Shown in pieces: positions 1 to 13,900 of a stretch of 64,000 nucleotides of DNA. Both the position numbers and the translations under genes were made by a program. This DNA is from Ascaris suum (taxonomy: Eukaryota; Nematoda; Chromadorea; Rhabditida; Ascarididae), in the NCBI GenBank assembly GCA_013433145.1, contig CM024171.1:12834065-12898064 (forward strand). Reading direction: 5' to 3'. Positions within the stretch are counted from its first letter, which is position 1. Each line of letters starts with the position of its first letter. The notes under the pieces are model-generated. The model searched no databases. It had not been told where the DNA came from and saw only the letters and a program-made list of their open reading frames with translations.

Positions 1-530
1 AACGAAACCAACTCTGCAGGCTAAAGCGAATGAATGCGATGTTAACCAATGCTGCTTGCATGCTCGTAATCTTCCAACTAGAACTAGTCTCAACCGTTCA
101 AAAACAACAATACCTTATAGTGCACCATAATATACAATAACCGATATAGTGCACTACGACTGTCAACATGAAGAAAATAGGTATAGTCCAACCTGATCAA
201 GTCAGGTATAATAAACTACGATCTACAGGAATAGCTATAACATAATGTACTACGTTCGGATCAGAGGAATACTCGGCTATGATCAGATCACCGCCTATCA
301 TATATAAGGTAGAGGGAACTTGATATATCAGCTCACATCTAAATAACTATTACATGCATCGACCTGCAGAAGTCGGACTCTGGCACGTTGCAGCGCAGTA
401 TGCCTTAGCAAACTATTTTTCAGAGTGCAATATATAAGCTCTTTCTGATGGGATAACATAGCCGACTACAATATGATACCTAGTAAGTATAATTAAAAAC
501 GCTAATTTGATGACTAAATTCAAGCGCTCA

Positions 531-2097
531 AATATCAGGAAGATGGAAGGTGAGAAATGCATAGTGATTGTGGAAGTATTTACAGATATGGTTTCTGATT
601 ATCACCATGGAAGTCAAGAAAAAATCATTTACATAGTGAGATGGTCATATATCCCACAAGAGACCTTACTTATTTTACCGCTTTTCCCACGTTTCTAATG
701 TGCAATCGATTGCAATCGTCTTCATTTCTTCCAATAAAAGGATAAGCTTTCCTTCGATGTTCACCCCCTTTAAGATTCCAAATATTTAGACTCATTCCTG
801 CACTATCCTATAGACTTGGTCTTGAAATATTACCTGATGCATGATGTACATTTCCATCAACAGTGGCCGACAACTTTATCAGCAGCACAAATATGAGCTT
901 ATGATGACTCCCAGTAAGGATGGATTTATTTACCTCAACACGACAAAGATGAGGAAAAATGATGGAAAACGATCGTCAACCGATTGCTAGAGCATAGCGC
1001 AACTTGTTGGGGAAAATGTGGAAAGAAAAACCAAAAGGAATGCGCCAGAGAGGAGAAGAAACAACAAGCATTATTGCAGTATCGCCTCAACGCACTAACC
1101 GATATCACAGACTCTCAACAAAAAATGTGTGCAAAAGATGCACTAATATTCTGATAGCAAAAAGAAAAAAAAAAAAAAACAGAAACAAATTTCCGATGAA
1201 AGAGGTTTTTGCTATTGTAAGACTCGAGCTGGATAATTATGGAATGGTGTATCTTTTCAGACTCTCTTAAATATCCATAAGTCCTTTTGAAGTTGTTAGC
1301 TTAATCTCGAATCTATTAAATCCAACAACAAACATATAATTCCCTCAATTTCAAAAGCAATCATAATTACCTAAATACATCTAAACATTTGCAGACATTC
1401 AGCTATCGACCAGCTCACATAGAATGAACCTTCAGCAACCTGATTTCCTGTCAATGACCCGGCCGATTAGAAGAGGAATGCAATGCTACGAATGCTTTAG
1501 TACTTGCAGATAGTTTACATCTAGTTGCACTGGTGAGAGGCTACAAAACAGTACAACGAATCGGGTCTTATATGGCATGCTCCTCTGCTCGTTCTAGTCC
1601 GAAAGGCTCTAAAGTGATCTCAAATTTTGGTTAATCCTTTTTGAAGTATTTAAGTCCTTCATAGTCGAGGAAATACTGAAGAGATATGCACGCACACACA
1701 TACATATAGGCAATCGTAACGTCTTCATGGTATGCACTTGATAAATAAATATAAGTCCTTTTGACTCGATAACGACAAGAAAGATGTGAAGTGAAGGTTG
1801 GGTGGGTAGGATTCCGATAACTGCAAGAATACCACACGTTGGGATGGGTTTTTCGCTTATCTTTATGATGCAGTTGCCTCTTCAGGTGACATGTGAGGCT
1901 GAAAATTGGACGACGAAAAAGGTGATCTCATGCCCTCCACAGCATTTCCTTCAATCCTACAGGCTACTACCGCCGCATGAGTGAAATGCTTCTCAGAAAA
2001 ATGTGAGATTCCAGCAAAGCTTTGGATGGCCTATGCACAGGACGACCATAGGCTACGATCGATGCGCGATCAACTTATGGATAGATTGGAGCGATGA
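531..2097 (+). other. Weak exon-like pieces of an unidentified plus-strand Cys-rich gene
   Basis: I do not recognise this gene. Several short open pieces are flanked by plausible splice signals. A piece ending at 549 (donor GTGAGA), 864-913 (acceptor CAACAG, donor GTAAGG) and 991-1154 (acceptor GCTAG, stop at 1152) join in phase. They give a chain containing QQHKYELMMTP, then CWGKCGKKNQKEC, then a charged stretch. Two further pieces are 1395-1513 (contains MQCYECFSTCR, stop 1511) and 1997-2097 (acceptor TTCTCAG; contains KCEIPAKLWMAY, stop 2095). The two stops before 2097 mean these cannot all belong to one intact transcript as drawn. Open frames in other registers also look protein-like here, so this may be partly chance. 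No start codon was assigned. Confidence 0.22.
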
Positions 2098-5069
2098 ATG
2101 CAAGACCTTGACCGAACAAAAAGAACTGCGACGAGATTTTCACAGAATTGCATGGAAAGAACAGTATGCTTTGATGAATCTTCTACTTATAAGCAAGAAT
2201 TGTATAAATAACAAGGTGTTACACTTGCGCTGGAATCTTGAACTTCCTGCCTAACCCGTCATAGCAATGCCGTAGGCTAGGTGTACACCGGTTGCCGGTC
2301 TAATCACGGCCACCTTCTTCCATGATCCGGTTGTGTAAAGCAAGAATTGCTAACTCAAGCTAGAAATCATAGGTGAAAATTGACAGTAATGTCTCTGCAT
2401 TGATGTTGTCTTAAAATGCAAAACCATGATCACCACAGCAATCTTTGACGACGTACTTTACAAAAGAAATAATAAATCGAACTGAAAAGAACCTTTTTGA
2501 GGCGACGAGATGACGATGCCATTGCTCGTGAACAAGAAGCGATCTTCTACCCTGGAAAATAAGAGGTATTAAAGCAATTTAAAAAAAAAAATGAAAAGCA
2601 AAAAATGGAAACGATAATCGTGGAAGAGCGAAAAAAAAAACCATAACGTCAAAACAACAAAGCAGAAAAAAGAAAAACATACATACTCAATCACATAAAA
2701 TCCATTATACTTCTTGCTATCAATCATGTCCGGACTCAAGTTTTGCTTAGCGAATAGAATCTACACCTATGCGAAGCGATCTGAGATCTTAGAAAAAAAG
2801 GTCGCAAGCGTAAAAACACACACAAAAAAAAAAACTGAATGCATTCAGAAAATTCTATTTTTGCATGACTCATGAGTTCATTCTAATGGAAAGCAACAAT
2901 GCATTTGCATGTATAAGTTTACAATCGTGAAAAGTGAGGAAGAAAGATGAGTATTTGCCATGCCTAAGAAAATATTTCCTCTCCTCCCATTCGCTCCCCT
3001 TCCCCCCTCCCCCTTTTCCCTCTTTTCGTTCACCAAGACCTGATAACGACAATAACTGAAAACTCACACAATTCACTTAACAAAGAGTGTAGTAATAGAT
3101 ATTATCATTAAATCTGAGAAGGCCTCTCATAGGTGTGTGTCTTCATGAACGAGATGAATATCTGAGGATGTTTGTGCTCAGATAATGATACCTGCACCTG
3201 CACCTCTTTTTGAAGCCCACAACCTGAATGCCCTGAATAGTTCCACATCTGCTCTCCCCACTTTCCCTTCCTCCTCCCCCCTAACTTCTCAAAAACACCA
3301 ACCCCACGCCTTTGTTAGCTTGCGCAAACCTCACAGGCGATGACAACCAACCGGTAACTGCAATCTGGCAAAACATCAATGAGCCCCACGAGGGTAGTTT
3401 CTAGAAAGACGCGCCCAAGCGCCCAATCATTGAAAGGGTAGGAGAAGGAATCGTAATATGGTCGTTCGCATTCACGAACGATTGCCTCCCAAACATTCGT
3501 TGCGAGATTCAGTCTAATCGAATTGAAATCATTTCAAACAACGATCATTGCTTGATGGATGGCGAATTGATGACCAGCCTATTGTCCACTTATGATGGGG
3601 GATTGAGATGGACGTTTGTGCTGCAATCGTCCACTGGTCACTTATAAAATTCTTGCTCCTATCTAGTACACTCATCTAATTCGTGGTCTTTTTTTTCTGC
3701 ACAATTCTACAAAGACCACTTCGGTTGGCTTTTTTTTTGACCAAATAGTGTGTTCGTCACCTCAAGAAGTAATCGACTTACGATACGATACACCGATATG
3801 TGATCTGCCTTCGTTCAGCGTTCTCATGCTAGAAAGTGGTAACCTCATGCCTATGCTATAGGTATACTTTAAGTCACCTACTATTGTCAAAACGGGCATT
3901 ATCGGAGCAGGTAATCACCTCGTGGTTGGAGCATATCTTCTGTAGAGGTAAGATTTCGAGATTGAAGTATATAGCTTGAAGTGATGGTGAATAAATAGAA
4001 AAAAGAAAAGATATTTCGAGATTGAAGTAAACGATAGAAAAGATATAACGCATGATCTATATGAGACCATAAAGAGGACGAACAATTAAGACGGGTTCAT
4101 TGCTTGTGTGTGTGTGTAAGGATGTGAAGGAACTTGTTGTCGGATACATTGAGACATACGAAAGGTGGAAGTCCTGTCATAGGAGACTTATTGTGCTTCT
4201 CGTATTGCATTAGTGATTTTAGCTATTGTTGAGGTTACAAATCATTTTGATTCTTCAATAATTGGGAAGTCGCTACTAGATGATTATTAGAAGTTATGCG
4301 TCATATCTATGAATGCTTCTCTAATTACTGTATTTTCCATATTTACTGCCATTTATTTTAGCATGAAAATCTGCTCTTTTTTTTTTCAAGGTCCAAGGCG
4401 AATTTATGCGCTAATAATAAGGTTATTTCAGATGCGTATATATTTCGATATGTGGAACTATATAAAACAATATCGATAATTATATGTTTTCCGCTATAAT
4501 TGATAGCTATTCACTTGATTTTTTTTTTCCTAATCGGAATTTATCAAAACTCTTATCAAAAGGCATCTAAAACGTTCTCAAAATTCCTCAAGCATAAACT
4601 GAAGTCAATCTTCCAAAAAGTGATATTCAAATATTTCAAGCTCAAAGTTCATAAATGAGCATTGCATTTAGCACGAATAAAGGATGACGTTAGGGAGAGA
4701 TGAAACGTTTTCTCAGTTTTTTTTTTTTTTTTTTTTAAATTCAATTGATACCAGCTCTTTGATAAAAAAGAATAAACATATGAGCGTTACGCCGATATTA
4801 AATAGCAATACGCATTATGAGCTTAACGAAGAATTCCTTAATGAATTATGCTAGAAAGTTTTGAATAGAATTCGATGTTCAAAATCACTTCACAATAGTT
4901 TCAAAATAGTGCAATTTCCAATCAAGATCATTGCAAATAATTAACGCATAAAAATCTCGAGTACCATCGATCTTTGATAATGAGGTCTTTCCATTGATTT
5001 CTAGGGCACAAATCATTTAGCACTTTTCATATGTAATGTTCCAATTGTTATGAATTTGATCCTTCATTT

Positions 5070-5072
<3 letters not shown>

Positions 5073-5120
<48 letters not shown>
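5073..5120. repeat. (AT)n microsatellite
   Basis: About 24 uninterrupted AT dinucleotides in an intergenic stretch. Confidence 0.95.
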
Positions 5121-5122
<2 letters not shown>

Positions 5123-6389
5123 GAATCCTATTTGCTGGTAGAAGAAGCCTGAGAAAGTAGTCTTTTCAGTATTTGGCTAATATTCATTCATGCAACTTTT
5201 TTTTTAATGAGTAAAACATCCTTCATTCGACTAGCCTTTTCGTTCTTATAAATTGTTAATATTTGTATGATTATGGATGAAATCTTCCCCTGCACTCGGG
5301 TATTCGAACTTCCATTTCCCGAGCAATGATTCTAACTAACTGAGGTCAATTCTGTTGATCGTGAAGGTAGTCCAAGTGCTTTGATTGTATACAAATAAAA
5401 ACTATTCGTTTTATACCTATTTCTTCTTCCGCTTACCTCGGTATTTCCGCTTTTAGGATAAAGAGGATGCCATTATTGACCTCACCGTTTTTGAAATGAA
5501 TTGTTTATACTAGAATCCTGATCACTTCAAAAACGATCGTACGGATAAGGATATGGAGGAAATTTGTTGATTGTATTCTACCTCAACATTAATTTACGAA
5601 TTATCGACATTTCTTAATGATATGTAGGCAAGGTCACACCGTCATTAGAGCGTTGTTGACTTAGTAGGTCCCGAATTTCCAGGAAAGACGACAACCCACA
5701 TAAACTTCTTCTCATCAATTCTCCTAATATTGTTGAGAAATATTTATTGGCAGTCGTTTCTTGAAAGTTTTCCGCAATTTTTATGAATATCTTTCAAATA
5801 TCATTTTGCTTTAACTTCGAGCTATTACAACCGTTTGCCAAATAATCTACGATCATTGGCATTCATCGGATCAAGTTCAATAGCCAAAAGAGTTGCGCTA
5901 ATAGCCCCAAACACCTGCTGTGTAGCTTTCCTTCCGCCGTGAAGAGTTGGCTAATGATAGCCGCCGTCTAGCATACGATTAGCTTGCAAACATTTGCAGT
6001 TAATTAACGAGAAGTGATACTTTTTAAGCCGCTTGATTACCTGAAATGCTTTAATATCTTATTATAAAATTCCGATAGGCGTGCTTATTCTCGAATTTAC
6101 GATCTAAATTTACGCCGATAAAATACAGCAGAAAAAAATCGATTGAGAGAATTGAAAACGATTTTCCAAAATGCACTTTGAAAATTATTCGTAAAGAAGA
6201 TGATATTTCCGATATTTTCTATTCGACATTTACGTTTTTTTTAATTGAATTTATTTCAATTAATTGAAATTTGAATAAATTTGTTCGACGAAAAAATTTG
6301 CATAGGAAAAAAAATAATGGAATTAATTGCGGAAAAAAACATTAGAAAATACAATAAAACTTTTATGTTTAAGCTATTATAATATGCAG

Positions 6390-6390
<1 letters not shown>

Positions 6391-6476
<86 letters not shown>
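6391..6476. repeat. (AT)n microsatellite
   Basis: An uninterrupted alternating TA/AT array of about 86 bp in an intergenic stretch. Open frames across it are only Tyr-Ile repeats and are not genes. Confidence 0.95.
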
Positions 6477-6479
<3 letters not shown>

Positions 6480-6976
6480 GATATTCATATATTAAAATGA
6501 TATCATATTCATATTCATAGTTTCGAACTAAATGATTCATGCGTTGATCTTAAAATTGTAGTAGATATTGGCTGAAATAATATCTAATGAAACATAAATA
6601 TTTAATAAACGATTGCAAATCATTTAATAATATATCATTGACCTCGCCTAAACTATTGTACTTCCGTATATTTTCCAATTTATTTCCTTTGATTATTTTT
6701 CAATAAATAGGAAACGAAAAATATAGAGAAGAATTTTATATGTATCATGTTAGAAAAACAATGATAAACATAAATTGAAATAAGGAATTAAAATTTTTAT
6801 TCAATTATATTCAAATTAAAATCTTTAGAATATAGGAAAATATTATTATTTTTTTTCTCATTAATTCATTTAGTCCTTTATTTTCTTTTTTTTTTTCTTC
6901 ATATAATAGAAAAATATTCGCAGAAATAATACTTAGTGGATTTTTTTTTCATTTTCGTATAAATTATTTATATTTT

Positions 6977-7112
<136 letters not shown>

Positions 7113-9410
7113 AAAAATTCTCATTATTTTCAAAACACTTCCAATCATAATGCTTACTGTGTTTTTATGTTTATTATATATTATTAGATTTCATACACTG
7201 TACGATAGTGGATTCTCGAATTCATACTCATGTTGATCTTTTCAATATTTTTTGAAAAGTTTTTGAAAAGTAAAAGAGGTCGATACTTTTATAGCCAATA
7301 GCTATGCTTCCCTCTTCTCTCTGTTCTTTTTCTCTCCTCTTCATCACCTCGTCACCGCAAATTTTACGAATTATTCGATGAATTCGAGCTAGGTTAGTTG
7401 CGAGAGTTGACGATTTTTTAATGGAGAGTAAGCAGGACTCAGTGCGGCTCTAGTATATTTGTAATCTCCCGGCGGGATAAGAAATCATTAAATTTGAATT
7501 TTATGCAAATTAGGTGGAAATGTGAGTGTGCAGCAAATTCGACGTCTATGTCCACATTTGCTTGCAAGTGTGCTGGCGCTAGGTAGGCTCATGTTTTTGC
7601 CAGGAACGATTGATCTCGAGTGTTCGCATACGGAACAATCAGAAAGAGGGCTTAAGCCGGAAACATTGACTTGTTGCTTCCCATCGGATGCATCATGGAC
7701 TTAAAAGAGTCTGGAGAAACGTGGTTTCTTGTCGGTTCCTTCACTTGCCGTCTCCGACTAGTATTCGGTCTTTGTCGGCTTCTCATGTTCACCATTCGAT
7801 TGCATACTTTTATACAATAAACATCAATAATTCTTCTGTTTAGATCATATACATTGACATCTAAGGTCATATACCTTGACATCTAAATGAATGCTGCAAG
7901 GATGTGGTCGCGTACATCGACTGCTGGGCTAGTACGTTGGATAGCGAGATTTCCTCATCAGGTACGAATCATTTGACACTGTTTTCGATGTTTTTTTCGT
8001 ATACAACGACGGCGTATGTGTTTAGTTTGAATCCGGCCTCTGTCCCAGTCGTGACGAGGGAAAGGGATGAGGACGAGATCAGAATAAATGGAAGGCTATA
8101 TGGGAACAAGTAAACTTGGTCATGGCTATAAGTGGATAAAAACTAGTGATGTGGCCGAAACCGGTACCGAACTTGGCCCATATTGACGTTAACACAAAGT
8201 GACCAGCATATTGGCTCTGGCTGAGGTAGGACTATGGGTGGATCCAAACCTATTCACGGTTGGCTTTCTACGAGATTCAGTCGTAAACACTTCTCTTACA
8301 TTGAACAGAGAAGAATCCATACAGTGCAACGAAGGCGCATTGAAACATCGATATCTTATTTCCTTCTTTATTTGTATTATTATTTTGATTCTCAAGAATG
8401 GAAAATAATTTGCCGTCTTCATTTCAATTCCATTTCTCTTATCATCGGTATCATTTATGAGTAGGGAAGTTTATCGTATATATTTAATGCAATTTTCAAT
8501 GTTTTCCGTTTCCTCTATGAAATGATCTGCTCCGTCATTTATTTTTTACTTATTTATTTATTTATTTATTTTTTGCGACACCAAATGAGGCGCTTTAGAT
8601 TCCATTGATTTCGCGATATTTACTTAGATTAATGTTATATTGTTGTATTATTATTTCTCTTTTATAAAAGCCACATCTGGCATATATCGAGATGAACGAA
8701 CGGGTAAGCAGTAATATGAAGGGGGGATAAGATAATTTCTGAGCGGAAATGCGTCTCGGAGTGGGATTTAGAGTTGACTGGAGGAAATGTCAAGGTGGCA
8801 ATGTTAATCTAATGTGTAACGTTAGAAAAAAAAAAGCATTTTTTAAAAAGCATTTATTTGCAGCGTACTCTCCATTGGACACAAATTGCAAACGAGAATT
8901 CACTACCTCTAAAGGATGCACCAAAAAGGTATTTCTATTTTTAGCGTTTATTTTAGATGAAAATATTCAAGCGGGTGCAATTCAACGCATTGCACATTTA
9001 AGATTTGCAAATTTTTCAATATTGCAAATAAATAATGCAAGTAGATTGCATTATTTTGCAAATTTTGCAATTTATCGTTGCAATAATTATTCGCTAAAGG
9101 TTTATAACGCTATTTCGTTTGGCTTTCTTAGAACATCTGCAAAAAAGGGCACGTACCAGTGTTTGAATATGGCTAGTGTTTAGTGCGCTAAGAAATATTT
9201 TTTTGTGTTGTAGTCGTTGAAGTTTTTATTTCGAAATCGGATATTGAACACTCAAAGCATAAGACCAAAAAAGGAGGAAGTGACGTAGAAGTCATTATCC
9301 TGGCGTTTCCGTCCCAGGCATCTTTTTACCGAGATTGGAGGGGGATATAACCTCCCACTCACTTCCCTCCCATTCCTGTGTGGAATCACAAGAGTGTAAA
9401 TGCGCGAGGG

Positions 9411-9420
9411 ACTAGTGCAG
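9411..9420 (+). promoter_or_regulatory. Candidate trans-splice or 5' splice acceptor upstream of the 87-residue gene
   Basis: The string ACTAGTGCAG ends in a splice-acceptor AG 43 bases before the ATG at 9464. An in-frame TAG at 9413 rules out a longer coding start within this exon. The site could receive a spliced leader or join a non-coding first exon; the sequence does not tell which. Confidence 0.35.
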
Positions 9421-9463
9421 GTCGCTGGTGTCACGTTTTCTGCGTAAGGCAGAGATTTATCCA

Positions 9464-10926
9464 ATGGCAGCACTTGGCGCTGGAGTCGTTGGTATGCTGA
9501 TGTATGGAGTCGCGCATTATGCGGGAAATGTTCGCAGATTTCTTCGTAGAGGTCAGTTTGAACCATTTATATATCAGTGTTTTCTTCATAATCTAAAGGT
9601 CGAGGAACTTGTGATCTTTGTTCGTGACCTCAGGTTCGCTGTGGTATCTGAACTAGGAATGGAACGACCTCATTGCCTGCATAATATTTGTTCATTAGTG
9701 CTCGAAGACATGGGTGATTCATGTCGCAACCATCTATTGGATGAATGTATCACTTGTTGTGGTCGTTCATTTCTTTCCTTCTGGTGGCAATATTTCTGCC
9801 TTCCAGTCATGATCGGAGCCGCTATTGTGAGAGTAGCATCTCCTATAAAGACTTGATTTGTTGCGAATTCAGTGGTTAGTTATGATTATAAGGCCAAAAT
9901 ATTGTTACAATAGCTTCTTGATGATAGCAGCAGTGTTGATAGCATCTTCGCTCTGAAATGATTTGATCAATTTGAAAGTATAATATTAGTTATAATTCTA
10001 CAATTTTAACGCCTTAAATATAGTGGTGGCTAAATTTAAATATAGTGGTGGCTAAATTTAAATATAGTGGTGGCTAAATTAGGAGATGAAATTTTTTTTA
10101 TTTGCACAATAGCTTAATAAGCATAGTAAAATTTAATGATAGTATATAGTTTTGTTTAATTTCAGCAAGCGCGGCACCTTTCGATTGGGAACAAATCCGC
10201 GACAACTACTATAAACGTCATACGACAGTGTAAGTTTCCTCTTTTTTTTTGCAAAAAGAATTCGTTGTTACCTCTGCAAATCGTCTTTAATGTTTTATAG
10301 TAGATGGATGATATAGTGATGAATAATAGGACATTTTATCGATCAACATATAAAAAAGTCTTCAATAAGTAACGATGAATTTCCTAAGAAGTAATTTTGT
10401 GGATGAATTGTTGTAATGAGTTATGGAATTTAATGCATTGAAAAAAAAATCTTCTGCTATAAAATATAATTTGAAAGCGATTATCGCATTTCGTTGTGAT
10501 CAAAAGAAAATAATTAAGAATTTATAGGGTTTTGATTTATTCTGAAATTATTGAATCGCAATTATTTTTTATTTTTTTTTATTTATTTCTTATTGCAAAG
10601 TCCTGAAATGGGAAAACATATAAAAGTATTTGAATATGACATAGCGTGGACTATCATATTGACACAAAACACGCAAAATATGCAAATTACCATATTATTG
10701 TAAATGAGCTCTCATCTATCGTTTTAAGTCTGCCGATTTTGGAAAGAAAAGTATCTCTCATCCTGAAATTTATGGCTTTATAGGTTTTTATTTAATATGG
10801 CATGATATGTGCAGATTATTTAGGCTCGATCCAGATGGGAGTACGCATAAGAGACTCGAAATGATGGAGCAGCTGAAAGATGCTATGTTGGACGCGTCAA
10901 AGAGAGATTATATGAAGAGCATGTGA
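9464..10926 (+). CDS. Small single-pass membrane protein, 87 aa, three exons
   Basis: Exons are 9464-9551, 10166-10229 and 10815-10926. Donors are GTCAGT and GTAAGT and acceptors are TTTCAG and GTGCAG. Phases are 1 and 2, and the total is exactly 88 codons with TGA. Residues 1-20 form a small-residue-rich membrane segment (begins MAALGAGVVGMLMYG). A basic patch follows (NVRRFLRR), then a soluble charged tail containing FDWEQIRDNYYKR and LFRLDPDGSTHKRL, ending YMKSM. The layout of a short N-terminal membrane helix, a basic flank and a charged helix is typical of small mitochondrial inner-membrane proteins, such as respiratory-complex accessory subunits. I cannot name a family, so that assignment is inference. 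The frame is open 12 codons further upstream but has no ATG before a stop. Confidence 0.7.
10016..10081 (+). repeat. 22-bp tandem repeat, 3 copies
   Basis: The unit TAGTGGTGGCTAAATTTAAA plus two bases repeats with a 22-bp period, with copies anchored at 10021, 10043 and 10065. The copies are essentially identical. It lies in intron 1 of the 87-residue protein gene. Confidence 0.9.
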
Positions 10927-13900
10927 AAAGTGATACCCTATTAGATTATGTTTGCCGTTTTTCCCGTGTCATTGATTTGAATAAGAATAATCATTTTCTG
11001 TTCCCATCTCAACGGGAAGAAGGCAATATTCTTTTCCTCTTCTTCTCGCCATATTGGACCTTTTGTTTTTATTTTTTAATACGATTCCATATCTCTTCGC
11101 TTCCCCTTCGCTGTCTCATGTACGTTCACTTCCCCGGCGACACATCACTTCAGCTTGAGATTGAAAACATGGAGGAATGATAAAAATTTCCTACTGCTAA
11201 ATTATTGAGTAAAACATGATTGAATACTATGATTATTTCTCCAGAATACAATCGATACTGTTCAGTTCTTAGCACATAGGTAAAATAGTCACAAAATTAT
11301 CCGAGGTGGTGTACGAAATCAGGATTCTCATTTTTCTTTCGGAAGGAGAATGTCAGCTTGGAGAAGAAATCTATTCCTTTAGTGATTGAGAAGGGTGACA
11401 TCTGTTTCCACTTGCTCGCTTCACGCATCCTGTATTACCGTCTATGCCACGTTCTTAGTGATTGAATTTTCAACCCTATTATGAGTGCAGGTCGTGTAAT
11501 AAACCATTTTTGGCGTCGATTATATGGCATAATGAGTGATAAGAGTTGATTTTCGATTATATGGCATAAGAGATCAATGAAGTGTGTGATTTTAGTTATT
11601 TGTATGACATTTAGAGCATTCGTTGAAAAATATATATAATAAAATTCAAATGATTCAATTATATTGATTTATTGAAGATTTAAAAGATTATCTATGTTAT
11701 TAGTGATGTCTAAATTTCGTAATTAAAATGCAGAGTAAATTTTCGTGATTTGAATGGAACTTTTTTTTGAAATTCTATTTTCTTCTTTAGATTTAAATCC
11801 CCCCCCCCCCACCCCTTCAATATATGTTATAGTTTAAAAGTTGTAGGAATATAGAAAAGAATATGAGAAATGTTCTCATCTTTTGAAGTATTATTTATTG
11901 TTGAGTTCAGTTTATTGTCTATTTGCTGCTATATACTAATTGCTTTTTCCCCTACCCCACCCCTCCCTCCCACCCCCCCCCCTTAATTATTTGAATTTTG
12001 GATCTTTTCTGGCGGTCTGTTTGAAATATTCGTTGAATTAATTGGTTATTAATTATAATTTTTATGCATCATTGTTTAAAAAAAAAAAAACGAAATTGTT
12101 TACAACGATACTATAAAAGTCAGCTGCTTAATCGTAAGGATATTCTCTCTTTTTTTTTTTTTTTGGTGAACTTACGCAATAAAAGCTTTTACAAAAATAG
12201 ATGTTTCATATATTATTAGCGATTGAAGTGCTTAGAGATTTTTTTTTCTTTTTGTATTGGGAAAATTTTAAACGATATTTTATTGGTTGTATAAATGAGT
12301 AAAATTTGAAGAAGAAAGAAATCACTCAGTACTATGAATTTTTTTTCTTTTTTGTGGGCATCAATTCCTATATCAACACACTAATCACCTATTAGTTCTT
12401 CTTTGATTGAGTGACGGACGATTGGGATATAATGTAGCCATTGATTAAGGAGATAATAAAGGCTAATTCACACTATCGTCTTCCGCCTTCCCTGTTTATC
12501 TCTCTTCCACTCGTTATCATTCTGATTCCGATCATGGATATAATTTCACCATGAGCGTATTTTTTGAAAGGGAATACTTAAGATATACCTTGGTACTTAG
12601 CAAGATTCACAATTGCAAGGAAGGTTTTTTTTTTTTGTACATCTCCGATGTTTTGATTCTCTCCGGAAATATCTTTCCCTTATACCCTCAGAGTTGCCGT
12701 ATTCGTTTTTTTTTTCTTCCGAACAATCGCTTAATAAACGCTTCATAGAAAATAATAAAAAAAATAATAATACAGCAAAGAACAGAATGCGAAATCAGAA
12801 ATCGTATCCGAGTGGGAAAGAAAAGAACGGAAGAGCAAATGAACTATGCGGTAAGTACTTGAAATTATTGTTATGTATAATATGGTTCTGAGAAATGTAG
12901 GATTGAACAAAAATCTAGATGCCCAAGATTTGGGATTTTTCTCGAAGAGATCTTCCAACTCACAAATTTTGTCCTTATTTTCTGGTGAATTTCTCTGGAA
13001 TTATTCAACGATATTTGAACATTTTCTCTATAAATCTAGGCAAAATATTTGGCGTAATTAGTCAAAACAAATTGCTTCATAGAGTTAATGCATGTATGAC
13101 TTCTAAGAAATACTAGCATGGATCTAATTTCATCGATGCTTATTGCTTAAATATTAAAATATGTGGCCATTCGACAACATTCCAAATCTGCGAAATCATC
13201 AACGATATGTCACATGAAAACATGCTAGGATCACTTTTATTCGCGTTGTAAGTAAACATTATCGTTGAGGAAATATCGAATGATCAGGAACTCTTTGTGA
13301 ATGATCTTACAATACTAGATCAATGCGTGAGAGTGCGATTGATTATTGACTTGTTGGCTTTAAATGATTGATATTATGTCTGGTAAATCGATATACGCTC
13401 TGAAAACCTGGAAAGTGGCTAATTGCATCTTATATTCCCTTCAACATAGATGTTTCGAGTCCTTATTGAGAGGCGATTTGTTCCACGACGGAATTTTGAC
13501 CGATCCTCGGGTGTTGCATTCCTATTTCGTCGTCATCCAGTAAATGCCATATTCATCTTGTCGAAAAGGTAAGGCAATTTACGAAAACAGCATTCGATAA
13601 GATATTCCGAGGACCTTTCTAATTGTCATGTGGTCGATGTCTCTCAAGCCACTGGATCTTGAGTAGCTTCAAAATGGAAGCAATAAATTTTCATCTATGC
13701 TTTTAATGAAAGAATTTAAACGATCATCTCTTGGTTATCCTATTCGGGCGGTACTTTGTCATAGACCCCATTTATATCTCGTTCTAGATTGTCTTCCAGT
13801 TTCTATGATGTCATCATTATACTCAAGGTGAGAAATAACTATATTTATAAAGGTTTTCAACTTATTCACTAATGAAGTTGTGCATTCATTTTTGAAAGGT

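Noticed and set aside
370..450. Cys-rich reading CRSRTLARCSAVC and other plausible frames on both strands
   Set aside because: At least three frames in the same bases look protein-like, so the signal is not strand- or frame-specific.
8749..9183. 144-codon plus-strand frame
   Set aside because: It has no motif and its second half is rich in repeated FANF/ATTGCA-type words. It has no convincing splice or start context.
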